This document shows positions 10,330 through 21,603 of a stretch of DNA of 60,000 bases, one piece after another (within the stretch, counting starts at the first letter, position 1; each line of letters begins with the position of its first letter). This DNA is from Takakia lepidozioides (Eukaryota; Streptophyta; Takakiopsida; Takakiales; Takakiaceae). A program made the position numbers and the translations under genes. The notes beneath the pieces were generated by a model, which saw only the letters and a program-made list of their open reading frames with translations, was not told the origin of the DNA and ran no database searches. Where the stretch lies: assembly GCA_030704615.1 (NCBI GenBank), contig CM060732.1, positions 2,668,001 to 2,728,000 on the forward strand, written 5' to 3'.

Positions 10330-11956
10330 AAATACCCCCTCCTGTGCACGCACGTGGCTGGTACATATTGGCTGGAGTGCACCCCCCAGGGGTCTGGTAT
10401 GCACTCCCTTACGGGGTGAGTGCATACCACACTCATCCCATAAGGGAATGCCATACCAGGGGCAGGCTGGTGGGATCCCTCTCTCTCCCTCTCTCCCTCT
10501 CCCTCTGTACAAGGAATTTGCTTGTACTTTTTCCAAAACCCAGGCCGGCTTGGACTAATGTTGTCTAAACCTTTTTTAATCCACAATGGATGTAATCACG
10601 AAAATGGAGGAATTCCATTATAGCAATTTCTCTGATTACTGGGTTCTTTGGATGAGTTTGGTCATGAAAACTAAACCCTAATGAAAGCCAGACTCTACTT
10701 TTGGCTGCCATCACTACTGGATGACATCATGATGGAATTAGGGAAATACTTTACATTATCTATTTTTCATCTATTCTGGATGAAATCGCGAAGGTTTGCC
10801 CTATCTCTTCCTCCGCCCTTAAACTCTGCACGATACTCGTGCGTTTTGATTCTGATGGAGCTGAGAGATGGTGTCAGAGGGATCATTTAAGCACAAATCT
10901 TGTGAATCTGATGGCTATGGAGAAGCTTTATGACAGCCTGCAAGTGCTCTGGCAAGATTTCCAGTACTTTTCAAATCCCCTTGGGGTATACAAAGGCGGC
11001 TGAGCTTCAATTCCCTCAATGAGGTTGTCTCTTCCCTTGGCGGGCAACTTACTTTAAGCTGTGACTGCTTGCCGTTCCATTCAATGGTCATTAAGATCCA
11101 GCGCCGCTCTTAAACCATCAGGAAGTCCCTTCACCTGATAAAATGCTCGTAGATTTCAGCAAACCATTGTTTGTTTGGGCTGTCGATTATCGAGTTCTTG
11201 GAGCTATGTCGAATCCTCTTCCACAAAACTTAAGGTTGTGGATATCTTTGCTTTGCTTTTGATCTCTTCTTGCTTTCTGAACGCATGTTGTACAGCGATA
11301 ACAAGCGTGAGGCCTGATATTCACCTGGGGTTCCACATCTTCACTAACTTCATTGTTTTTTGACTGCATGTGTGATGGACCAGGTGAGGGCCCTCACTTA
11401 ATATGATTCACGAAGCTTGCAATTGATTGAAAAACTAGCAAGATGAAGTGAAGTCGATCAAGCTGTTTCTTCAGGGAGCTGATTCGAATCTGCCCCCATT
11501 TCTTGATCTTTCTAGCTATGCTTCCAACTCTTCCTGTTGAGCATTAACACATTAGATGAGCTTTATTAGAACACATACTTTCTATTAAAGACTCTTGCCT
11601 TTGATTTCTGCTACACTACGTGATGATGCTGGATTTGCTGTCTTACAGCACAGCATGAGCTTTTTATTTCGGTCTATGGGACTGGTATGATGCTGTGGCT
11701 TGAATGATATCAAGCAGATAAGTAAGAGGACATAAGGAACCACAATCCTTTGTTTTTCGGCCAGTATGATGCTGATGCAGACCATATGGGTTCCTGTCCT
11801 TCTCTACTTGTTTGTGACCTTGCAAGTACCTTGCTGGAGTAGATACAGATTGCCCCAAGACCTAAAACGGGCTCTGGATAGACTGGCTTTACTACTAAGG
11901 CATATACCATGACATGTTTTTCTGGATTTCTTTATAGTCTGTGACTATCAGTAATC
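10330..11956. repeat. Tandem duplication, unit 1 (1,627 bases)
   Basis: This unit is repeated immediately as 11957-13583 with near-identity; the visible differences are a few single bases, small indels (near 10966, 11244, 11350) and a short patch at 11757-11775. Each unit begins AAATACCCCC and ends ...CTATCAGTAATC. Near the start is a hairpin: GGTATGCACTC (about 10395) pairs with GAGTGCATACC (about 10423). The small frames within are not conserved in the older copy at 4597-6506, so I treat the unit as non-coding. Confidence 0.85.
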
Positions 11957-13583
11957 AAATACCCCCTCCTGTGCACGCACGTGGCTGGTACATATTGGCT
12001 GGAGTGCACCCCCCAGGGGTCTGGTATGCACTCCCTTACGGGGTGAGTGCATACCACACTCATCCCATAAGGGAATGCCATACCAGGGGCAGGCTGGTGG
12101 GATCCCTCTCTCTCCCTCTCTCCCTCTCCCTCTGTACAAGGAATTTGCTTGTACTTTTTCCAAAACCCAGGCCGGCTTGGACTAATGTTGTCTAAACCTT
12201 TTTTAATCCACAATGGATGTAATCACGAAAATGGAGGAATTCCATTATAGCAATTTCTCTGATTACTGGGTTCTTTGGATGAGTTTGGTCATGAAAACTA
12301 AACCCTAATGAAAGCCAGACTCTACTTTTGGCTGCCATCACTACTGGATGACATCATGATGGAATTAGGGAAATACTTTACATTATCTATTTTTCATCTA
12401 TTCTGGATGAAATCGCGAAGGTTTGCCCTATCTCTTCCTCCGCCCTTAAACTCTGCACGATACTCGTGCGTTTTGATTCTGATGGAGCTGAGAGATGGTG
12501 TCAGAGGGATCATTTAAGCACAAATCTTGTGAATCTGATGGCTATGGAGAAGCTTTATGACAGCCTGCAAGTGCTCTGGCAAGATTCCAGTACTTTTCAA
12601 ATCCCCTTGGGGTATACAAAGGCGGCTGAGCTTCAATTCCCTCAATGAGGTTGTCTCTTCCCTTGGCGGGCAACTTACTTTAAGCTGTGACTGCTTGCCG
12701 TTCCATTCAATGGTCATTAAGATCCAGCGCCGCTCTTAAACCATCAGGAAGTCCCTTCACCTGATAAAATGCTCGTAGATTTCAGCAAACCATTGTTTGT
12801 TTGGGCTGTCGATTATCGAGTTCTTGGAGCTATGTCGAATCCTCTTCCACAAACACTTAAGGTTGTGGAATATCTTTGCTTTGCTTTTGATCTCTTCTTG
12901 CTTTCTGAACGCATGTTGTACAGCGATAACAAGCGTGAGGCCTGATATTCACCTGGGGTTCCACATCTTCACTAACTTCATTGTTTTTTGACTGCATGTG
13001 ATGGGACCAGGTGAGGGCCCTCACTTAATATGATTCACGAAGCTTGCAATTGATTGAAAACTAGCAAGATGAAGTGAAGTCGATCAAGCTGTTTCTTCAG
13101 GGAGCTGATTCGAATCTGCCCCCATTTCTTGATCTTTCTAGCTATGCTTCCAACTCTTCCTGTTGAGCATTAACACATTAGATGAGCTTTATTAGAACAC
13201 ATACTTTCTATTAAAGACTCTTGCCTTTGATTTCTGCTACACTACGTGATGATGCTGGATTTGCTGTCTTACAGCACAGCATGAGCTTTTTATTTCGGTC
13301 TATGGGACTGGTATGATGCTGTGGCTTGAATGATATCAAGCAGCTAAGTAAGAGGACATAAGGAACCACAATCCTTTGTTTTTAGGCCATGTATGCTGCC
13401 TGATGCAGACCATATGGGTTCCTGTCCTTCTCTACTTGTTTGTGACCTTGCAAGTACCTTGCTGGAGTAGATACAGATTGCCCCAAGACCTAAAACGGGC
13501 TCTGGATAGACTGGCTTTACTACTAAGGCATATACCATGACATGTTTTTCTGGATTTCTTTATAGTCTGTGACTATCAGTAAT
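11957..13583. repeat. Tandem duplication, unit 2 (1,627 bases)
   Basis: Second copy of the preceding unit, with the same CT-rich tract (CTCTCTCCCTCT near 12110), the same hairpin, and the same TGTACAGCGATAACAAGCG landmark. Unit 2, not unit 1, is followed by the sequence (13584-13938) also present at the end of 4597-6506, and leads into the retroelement ORFs. A tandem repeat upstream of the ORFs recalls the pseudo-LTR arrangement of Penelope-like elements; this is inference. Confidence 0.85.
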
Positions 13584-14193
13584 CACTTACTGCTCAAAAC
13601 CTTTTGAATCCATTTATACACTGGCCCCAGATTGAAACTAGGTCTTGGGACAAAAAACAAGATGTGTGGACTTTCCCTTCATGTGTAAATAGTTTAGAAG
13701 CTGTTTACTACTCTAATCTGACCATTATGGCTATATGAAAACTGGAACTTCTTCTCCAGTATATTAATGGGAACATGGGTGGTAATTATATGATCCCACC
13801 CCCCCTCACAGAGATTTCATGAACTGTGAGATATGTTATATGTCATCAGACTGGTTTATGAATGAAGAGTGATTGATAGTGCCTGGTTATGAGGCTGATT
13901 TGTCATACAAATTGACAAAGACCTTGTTTGGTCTTGTCCATGTCTCGACAAGACATTTTATCTTCCCTCTCTCCCTTAGACCAGTGTACTGAGTGGTGTC
14001 TGTACACATTATCAATCAATCTCCATTCTGTCACCAGATCTGCTTATGACATACTAACCTTTTTTCTGGCCATAACAGAAGGTAACCAAACACATCCCTG
14101 AATGGAGCGAGGACCTCATGACAATGGGGTACCAGCCCCCTTTACTTCCTCCGATTCCTGCAGTACAAGCTACCTTACTACAAATCACTCCAA
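13584..14193 (+). other. Leader region upstream of retroelement ORF1
   Basis: No gene seen. 13610-13938 is homologous to 6040-6506 (TTATACACTGGCCCCAG, GGGACAAAAAACAAG, GACAAAGACCTTGTTTGG). The later part (13940-14193) has no second copy in the window. An inverted pair GTCTTGTC / GACAAGAC lies at 13931-13954. Probably the 5' untranslated region of the element whose ORF1 starts at 14221. Confidence 0.4.
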
Positions 14194-14220
14194 GTGATTT
14201 CCATTCCACTGTGCACAGCT

Positions 14221-15648
14221 ATGAACAGTTCAGGTGATGACAACCCTGTTTTATTGCTTGAAACATTAGCCCTGGAGGATTGGGTAGCTCTTGGAATTTG
14301 TGCAAACAGAGGTGGTATGTACCTTGAAAGACTCAAGGAGTACAATGCCAAATTGGCTAAGATATTGGAACAGGATGCTAGTGAACTGTCTTACTGGGTG
14401 GCAAACCTGGATGATGAACAGCCTGCTTCCACACAGAAATCTTCCAATGCCATGGAAAAAAAATTTATTCCATCAGTGACTAACCATCCTATTCTAGGGC
14501 ATATGATTCTGCTTGAAGGAGAAAAGGATGCAGTTAGGGATTTTTGTGAGCAGGTTGAGCTCTCTCAAGTGGAACAAGAAAGGGCTGCTGGAGCAACACC
14601 TGGTAACCTACAGTTCGTCCCTTGGTTGCCTCCAAGGGCCGTGGAGCTTGAGGTTGCAAATAACGACCACATGATGTGGCACCCGCATGCGAACGTCAAT
14701 TTGATGGCTCCCATATCAATTGATATGTGGGTAAAATGGGCCAACCTCACACCTGTAGAACGCAATAGGTGTGCAGCTGACGCAAAAGAAGGCTTCCAGA
14801 GGTTAAAAAAAGAACCACTTGCGGTCTCATGGCCTTTGAGGACCTTCTACTACAAAATGTGTGATAAGGGGGACAACATGACTTTGAGGACAAAAAATGA
14901 CCTCCCGACTGGTTCAGCAAGATCTAAGAACCACAAAAGTCAGTTGTTTAACTGGCATAGGCCATACATCAGATGCAATTGTGGACAAGGTGGTGCGCCA
15001 TCAACATGCATCGGAAGTGTAGCATGGTTCGATCACATTGTTTGGTACATGCTAAACAACCTTACGGTGTTCTTCCCTGACGATGCATTTCCTTCTATTC
15101 AAACCAAGTATTATAATTTCTTGGTGTGGATGATGAAAACAGCTAGGTCTGTTGTTTTGGCACAGGTAACCTTTCAGATGACTCGAGAGATTATCATGGA
15201 GGCTGCTTGTGAGTTTGCTGCAGATCCTGATGCTAAGGTCCTTGCCAAAATGGGTGAAGCCAAAGGTGCCATATACATTGAAAGGTTACTCAAACCTGGA
15301 ACCTTTTCAGATAGCCTCCCTAAACCACACTTCAGTGGTTACAAAAGACAACGCATGGATGGACCAGCTCCTATGCAGCAAGGCAGGGCTGGTAACAATC
15401 GGGGAAGAGGCACCCCTCTACGTGGCGGAGGCCTCTACCAAAGAGGTGGTCGTTCTGGCCGTGGGCAGAGCTCCTCCCACAACTCTGAAAACTCAAAGGC
15501 CTTCACCAGAACTTCATACGGTGGTTCTGGCTCCAATTCAAGCACCACTGTCAATATCGCCAGCCAAGAGTCTTTTCGGACTAGACAAAGCAATGGGGAG
15601 ATGTCCCCAATCCACAAGAGAGACTTCAATTCTTGGATGGACCTGTGA
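14221..15648 (+). CDS. Retroelement ORF1, RGG-rich nucleic-acid-binding protein
   Basis: An uninterrupted frame starting at the methionine of MNSSGDDN (an in-frame upstream ATG at 14194 would add nine residues). The N-terminal part is mixed alpha-helical with no domain I recognise. The middle has RCNCGQGGAPSTC, a possible small Cys cluster. The last 90 residues are rich in RG/GG repeats (NNRGRGTPLRGGG, RGGRSGRG), as in RNA-binding ORF1 or gag-like proteins. It lies directly upstream of the reverse-transcriptase frame. The intact frame is notable because the downstream RT is broken. It could alternatively be a captured RNA-binding protein. Confidence 0.55.
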   Translation: MNSSGDDNPVLLLETLALEDWVALGICANRGGMYLERLKEYNAKLAKILEQDASELSYWVANLDDEQPASTQKSSNAMEKKFIPSVTNHPILGHMILLEGEKDAVRDFCEQVELSQVEQERAAGATPGNLQFVPWLPPRAVELEVANNDHMMWHPHANVNLMAPISIDMWVKWANLTPVERNRCAADAKEGFQRLKKEPLAVSWPLRTFYYKMCDKGDNMTLRTKNDLPTGSARSKNHKSQLFNWHRPYIRCNCGQGGAPSTCIGSVAWFDHIVWYMLNNLTVFFPDDAFPSIQTKYYNFLVWMMKTARSVVLAQVTFQMTREIIMEAACEFAADPDAKVLAKMGEAKGAIYIERLLKPGTFSDSLPKPHFSGYKRQRMDGPAPMQQGRAGNNRGRGTPLRGGGLYQRGGRSGRGQSSSHNSENSKAFTRTSYGGSGSNSSTTVNIASQESFRTRQSNGEMSPIHKRDFNSWMDL

Positions 15649-17896
15649 AGAACTCTCTCATGGTATGTTATTTTACCCTGTTTGTGCAGATGAGATAAAT
15701 GTTGGAATCAGAAGGATTGAGGCACATGCCCATGGCAGGAACTTCATTACCCATGTGTCAAAACCTGCCCCTATAGGTTTTGTACACATGCTATACCCAA
15801 ACCGGAGTATGGAGTGGATAAACCCTAAGGGTTTGATAAAATATGCATTCCTGTTTTTTGGACAAGCTGATATGACTATGATGATTGAGGAAATAATGTT
15901 TGGATGGACATATTATAAGCAGAGTAGTATTGATTACTACATGCCTACTTCTGTTTTCCGTGACTTCAACTTCATAACAGATCTGATTGAGTCACCTCCT
16001 TGCCTCTGCAATACTGCCAAGAGGTTCAAAGCCTTCTGTGATACGGGTACGCTAGCTGAATTTCAATTACGTAATTCAGCCCCCATAGAACATGTGCGTA
16101 CTATGGATCTGAACATCATAAGACACCCCAAGCTGAGAGAACTTTTCAGCCTTGGCATGAACCATATCCCGCAAAAAAGTACACTGCTCAAAGATGTTGT
16201 TGCAAAAGTGGTACTTGCTTTTTTTTAAAGTATGTGATATTTTGCATGTTGATTCTGCATTGCCATGGGCAGAAGAGTGCTGTCTATGGCTAAAAAATAC
16301 TTGCTGGGACAGATTGAAGAAAAAAGCCAGTATGACAAGGTTCAACTACTCTCATCATGAGGGAAACCCGCTTGTCATGAAAGATGCTCGTGATGAGCTA
16401 GACTGGCTTCTTAAACACGTGTATATGTCTGGTCTTGATAAGGCTAACAACAATGTTTGTTTTCTATGTGTGAAGCACATCAGAACCCAAGCCTATCACC
16501 GCTTAATGGGTAAGGATTTTAGACCATGTCTTCAAGATGAGGTATGGTCATCACCGGACTCTATTTTGGACAGCCTCTTTGGTGAAGTGCAGGACATGAT
16601 ACCTGAAATCCCTGTTACTTTTTGTAGTCTTCCTTACATGATGGGAATATACAAACTACACAAAAAAAAGTATAGATGGATTACCAATGCCCACAATTGC
16701 ATGTTCAGTGAAATTGCCAGCCTCCTTACATGTGCCACCATGTTCTTGCTGCCTTTAATCAAGGAATGGGCCAGAGCACGCTTAAACACTTATAAACAAT
16801 TCTTCAAAGTGTCTACTGCCATGTACTGGATTATAGACAGCATTACAGATTTCACTTTAAATCTTCCTACAAAAATCTATGATGTTTTTGTAGCTGACAT
16901 CACACAATGCTATGAAAATATTCCCCTGACAGGTGAAGATAACTTGGGTGATGCCATTGAGCATGTGATTAAGCTGGCTTTCCAGCAACACCATATGGAT
17001 CACCCCCGGTCACGCCATGCCCTTTGGGTCCAAACAAAGAATGGGACCTTCGGGAAGTGCAAGTGGAGTACTTCTTCCCCCAAATCAGGTACCTGGATCG
17101 AGCTTCATGAAGCCAGGTTGCTTCAGCTCCACAAATGGCTGATGTGTCATTGTTTCGTAGCATTGGGTGACCGTGTTTGGCGTCAAATTTCAGGTATCCC
17201 CATGGGTTTCTCGTGTTCACCTTTATGGTGTAACACTTATTTCCTTTCATATGAGCTTAAGTTCATCTTAAGACTGGCTGCTCTTGGTCACAATTGATTC
17301 CAAAGTTTCAACATGCTTTCCGTTATATCGATGACATATGTTGGCTTAACATTGGAAATGCAATGCTATTTCTCAATCCTGATGCAGACATGTGCAGCAG
17401 TAATCCTTGGTGAATCTACCCACTTAATGTGGTGGAAATCAAGCCTGAGTTACTAAGAACTAAGAATGGATCCCCGTATGAAGGTCTGGAAGCATGCTTC
17501 ATGAATGTCCAGATTTCTGTATTAAACCCTGAATCCGGGGAATTCCAATTTCAGAAGTATGATAAGAGAAGACTCTTACCTTTCTCTTACACCCAGTACA
17601 TCCAGTTCCTCTCTAATAGACCCGTGAATCAATCCTACAACATAGTGATTTCACAAGCTTTTCCAATTATGTATATTTCCAACAGTGTTAATCTGGCTTG
17701 GAAAGAATGTTGCTTACTCATACATACCCTTGGGAAGAATGGCTTCAAAACCAGAAAACTTACACGTATATTGATACGCTTCCTTGAGCAGGGTTCCTTC
17801 CCTGGCATGTTTTTCCCGTTACAAGAGCTCATTGAAAAGTTGAAAGGTATGTTCTACACTCATAAATATATGATTATTTACCTTCTTCATTTGTAG
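15649..17896 (+). pseudogene. Reverse transcriptase, YIDD type (Penelope/telomerase-like group?), broken
   Basis: The frame runs from about 15640 to 17896 with interruptions. RT motif A is VFVADITQCYENIP (about 16885-16930), motif B GIPMGFSCSPLWCN (about 17190-17235), motif C FRYIDDICWLN (about 17325-17360). A following domain contains EIKPELL and NRPVNQSYNIVISQAFPI. A frameshift lies in the T-run at 16218-16227, another near 17300, and a TGA where a codon is expected lies near 17410. The GIPMG/YIDD pattern differs from gypsy RT (FLDDF) and resembles Penelope-like or other non-LTR lineages. I see no endonuclease domain. Classification is tentative; reverse transcriptase identity is firm. Confidence 0.75.
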
Positions 17897-18022
17897 CATG
17901 CTTTTTTCTTGACCTAGGGAGATGGGATTGTAGTTTTTTTATCTCTTTGGTTTTCTAACCAGTGATACAAACTACAAAGAAGAGGGAGAGCTTTTATGAG
18001 ATTGGGTCTGGTATGCACTCCC
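17897..18022 (+). other. 3' flank of the RT element up to the gypsy junction
   Basis: Short AT-rich non-coding stretch. Its last 20 bases include GGTCTGGTATGCACTCCC, identical to the start of the 1,627-base tandem units (about 10390 and 12017). Gypsy A's LTR start follows immediately. Confidence 0.4.
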
Positions 18023-18037
18023 TGTTAGAGGACTGGC

Positions 18038-19914
18038 CATCCAATGTGCTACACTCACAACTATGCTTGACCAATCTACAAAAGAAATAAACAGTCAAGC
18101 GGAAAATGTACGAAGGCAGAAGAAGAGAATGTTGAGCAAATGAAACTCATTGTCGATATGAAGAATACAATCTGTCGCAATGAGGATACTTTCAAGCAAT
18201 ACAGGCAGGTAGAAGCCGACCAAGAAAAGCACATCCTGGAGTTGCAGCAAACGGTCATGGCCAATAGAAATGAAATCTCGGTCACTAACAAGGCTTGGAA
18301 GGAAGCCAATAATCTGCTTGCTGCTTATGCGAATTTGGTTGAACCTCATGCGAAGCGCATGGAGGCTTTACAACAGCAATTAGATGTGTACAAACTTAGA
18401 GAGGAGCACACTCTCAGAGGAACCACAAGCAACTTGGTGGATAACCACCTTATGCAGGTCTGGTTAGCACAAGGGCCAGTGGAGGGCAAAGCACCACGAA
18501 AGCTCACCCAAAGCGAGATGAATGAGCTCAGGCTGCAAGTGCAGAACATTGCCACAACTACTATAGACAATGTCTATAGTAGAATAGCGGAGTTACATGA
18601 GGATGTAGACGGCCTGCAGACTCAAGTGGAGGACCTCACTTCAGATATCGACAAAAGAGTCTATATACCTGAGGAACAGCTAATGGCTTCTTATTTACAA
18701 GCCAGAACTTTGGCTTTTCAGTCTTCTTCACAGGAGGTGCAGGAAATGCCAATGGTACAAGAGCCAATGCCACCAACACCACAACAAGTCACTGTGCCAG
18801 TAGCTGACCCTGTTGTTACTACAGCCACACCACAGCCACCACAGTCTGACGTATGGGGCAATGCTGCTTTTAACCCACCTAAAACTCCAGCTGCAAGGGA
18901 GTACAGTAGGGCTATGATTATGCCCTTCAACCAAATTCCCATTGTGTTGGATTTGGTTTGGAAAGAATTTAGTCCTCCGCAATCATTCGCACATTACTAT
19001 CAAATCATGCGCATATGGCTGCCAGTGGCAACTTGGACTAAAGTTCTTCCGAACAATCGACCAATTGAGGATCATCACTTTGCACAGTACTGGCATGAGG
19101 CAGGTACCATGTTGAGGGAATTAATTGCTTTCCAAGTTGTACATGGATTCATTTATACCAAGACCAAGGAGGTAGCAAGTATTGTCATGGGATGCGGGCT
19201 ATACTACGCTGCTTGTTTTCTGGTACGTTATCACATTGAGCAACACAAGATGCAATCGCGCTTTCTGAGTTATTCCAGTGGGGATCATTGGGTCTTACCT
19301 TCAGTGCCACCTCATATGTACCTATATGAGGCAAAAGTTATGATACAAAAGGATTCTCAAATTCGTTCATGGTTTCATGCGGCCTGGAATAATTTGTCAA
19401 CACAGAAATTCGGCATTGATGATATTTTCTATAAGGGACATGTGGCATGGAAATACTTGCACAGTTCACAAGCCGTTGGTACCCCACTCACCTGGACAGA
19501 CAAGGAGCTCAGTGTCTTCACCAATTTTGCCGTTCAGGGTTACAGCAAGTTTTAAAATATAAACTTCCAGACATGGTAGGACAACATTGTATGCCCCAGA
19601 GGATTCCACAAAAAGTTCGACAATTAAAACACCTGAGAGGCGATGAGGATTCTGATACAACTATTTCTTCAGCGGATTCTTTTGACATGGGAGAAGACTA
19701 TGCAATTCAGATGGCAGAGAAGAAGCGACGGGGGTCTCCTATGCCTGAAAGATTACCTCGATACCAGCCTCCAGAGGGCCTTACATATCCAGGTAGTGTT
19801 CAATCATCTCCGTCAACCAATGGCAGACCTCGGGCTCGTACACACAGTCCGCCACGAAACTCTCAACGTCAGAAAGGTGCTCGATCACAAAGGTTTGCTA
19901 ATCCCAATCAGTAA
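18038..19914 (+). pseudogene. Gypsy 3' gene: coiled-coil protein of unknown function (copy A, 5' truncated)
   Basis: Main frame 18140-19555. The N-terminal 200 residues are rich in heptads of Leu, Glu and Gln with few prolines, a likely coiled coil. A Pro/Thr/Gln linker follows (PPTPQQVTVP), then a globular part with Trp-rich segments (HYYQIMRIWLPV, WHEAGTMLREL, FLSYSSGDHWVLPS). A one-base change near 19540 shifts the frame; the continuation to 19914 (QHCMPQRIPQKV... RSQRFANPNQ) matches gypsy B. Position between pol and the 3' LTR is where some plant gypsy lineages carry an extra ORF. I see no signal peptide or membrane segment, so it does not look like an envelope protein. Confidence 0.6.
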
Positions 19915-19935
19915 ACCGTGAGGACACGGCTTTTT

Positions 19936-19952
19936 GAGAGGGGAAGGGGTAA
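19936..19952 (+). other. Polypurine tract of gypsy A
   Basis: GAGAGGGGAAGGGGTAA directly before the LTR start TGTTAG. The same tract precedes the 3' LTR of gypsy B (minus strand, 50837-50853). It would prime plus-strand DNA synthesis. Confidence 0.75.
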
Positions 19953-20995
19953 TGTTAGAGGAATGTCTGGGACTTAGACACTTATACGAGATCTGTGGGG
20001 TACCCTTAATTTTTGCACAGACTGAGACCAACAGGAGCCTTAGGGGTGACAGCAACGCACTATAGAGGGGGGTTACACAGTCCATCACAGTCCAACACAG
20101 CCCGTCACAGTCGTCAGAGCCGACACAGCCACACAGCCAGTCACAGCCGACACAGCCAGACACAGTCAACACAGCTCGTCACAGCCCGACATAGCCATCA
20201 CAGCCAACATAGCCCGTCACAGCCGACACAGCCAGTCACAGCCTGACACAGCCAAACACGGTCGCACAGCCAGTCACAGCCCGTCACAGTTTCACATAGC
20301 CAGTCACAGCTTGACACAGCTGTCACGACCATAGGGAACGGAGAGTAGGACAGGGAACGACTGTGGGGAACAACACCTGCAAATGGAACATGTTAGTTCA
20401 CGGACGACGGTTAGTGAGGGAAACGGTTAGAGCCACGGGTAGGAAGATAAAGCGAGAAGCAAGGACTGAGAAGGGGGATTCTTGGAAGCACTTCAAGGGG
20501 GAGGACTTCTTGGTCATGCATGAGAGGGGATTGGGCGGAGAGTAAGACCGGAAGCAAAGATGGAGAGCACGGTGAAGGAGGAGAGATGATTAGTAGATGC
20601 TTGTTATATGCAAAGCTGTAGTGATATTGTAGAGCAGATTAGAGACACAATGGCTTCGGCCTGATACCTGATAAATCATAATCTGATACTTATACGATAT
20701 AATCACACTGTGTAGAGAGAGATCTGAGTGAAGCTGTGGAATGAATGGATGAGTTGATAGAATCCGATAGATTGATGAAGCAAACTGATACTTAATTATC
20801 AATAGCCAGGTAGCTAACATGAATGCGGAAAGGAAAACAAATAGGAAACACCCCCATGATACACTAGCTGTAGGTCATGACTGATTGTTCTGAGCGGGCT
20901 GAGTACTTAGAGATTTCCAACTCTTCTATCTTGGAGTTTCCGCCTCGGATAGCGAAGGGATGGGTGAGTAAAAGCTGCGCGACAGCCGCGCGACA
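19953..20995 (+). repeat. Long terminal repeat of gypsy A (1,043 bases)
   Basis: Begins TGTTAGAGGA and ends GCGCGACA, so it has TG...CA ends. It matches both LTRs of gypsy B. At 20075-20330 it holds a degenerate CACAGCC-type minisatellite, longer than in gypsy B (923- and 960-base LTRs). Near the 3' end GCGCGACAGCC is locally duplicated, which breaks the ORF that crosses into the leader. It serves as 3' LTR for the upstream remnant and 5' LTR for the downstream element. Confidence 0.9.
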
Positions 20996-21582
20996 TTTGG
21001 CGACCATACTGGGGATCTGGGTCATGAACAACCAGATGTGACAGGCATCTGGTGGGATCATGGTGGATGGAGAATTAAAGAATTTGATGTGAATCAAATT
21101 CCTTGTGAAACTGAGAAGGGAAGATTGTCCAAACGATTCTTCCAGAGGTTTTTGGAATTGCCAGACGGTTGTAAAGAAAACATTCTTAAGAGAGTGCATG
21201 ATGCTGACCCTGAGTGGGGTCTGGAGAAAGGAGTGATAAAGATTTATCAGGTGGCCTGTAGAGGAAGAGCACGTTGGTTACCAACATTGGTTTATGTGAT
21301 AGCATTGCTATCCATTAAGCGAGTAGAGTTTGAAGGCTGGGAGGAAAGAAAGGTGAATGTTTATACTCATATGCATGAAGAGCTTGTACTGGTAAAGAAT
21401 TGGATTCCAAAGGATATTTTGTGGATCAAACTCACACCAAGAACATCTTTTCAGACTTGTTTCCATATGGTTATATGGTAACGGATACTTCAAGTATAGC
21501 CAAGGGTGCATTGAAGCTTGAAAGAAACCCAGGCATATACGAGAGATATTACAGAAGGGAGTTTTGGTTATTGCCACATTAA
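20877..21582 (+). pseudogene. Gypsy leader ORF starting inside the LTR (copy A, broken)
   Basis: In gypsy B an intact 231-codon frame (58999-58304) starts at MTDCSARAEYLEIS inside the LTR, crosses the primer-binding site and ends before gag. Here the same protein is recognisable (MTDCSERAEYLEI, then TGIWWDHGGWRIKEF, FFQRFLELPDGC, RGRARWLPTLVYVIALLSIKRVEF, ILWIKLTPRT), but an insertion at the LTR end and an indel near 21460 disrupt it. No domain is recognised. Confidence 0.55.
20996..21017 (+). promoter_or_regulatory. Primer-binding region of gypsy A
   Basis: TTTGGCGACCATACTGGGGA directly follows the LTR. TGGCG and the later GGGGA resemble the tRNA-Asp-type sites of plant gypsy elements, but the middle differs, so I do not assign a tRNA. 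Confidence 0.5.
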
Positions 21583-21603
21583 AAGAAATGAAAGACATGG
21601 GAC

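Noticed and set aside
10305-10586. Small paired ORFs in the 1,627-base tandem units
   Set aside because: They repeat only because the units are identical; the diverged copy at 4597-6506 does not keep them.
18140-19914. Retroviral-type envelope gene in the gypsy 3' position
   Set aside because: No signal peptide, transmembrane segment or cleavage site is visible; the protein is a coiled coil with a Trp-rich soluble-looking domain.
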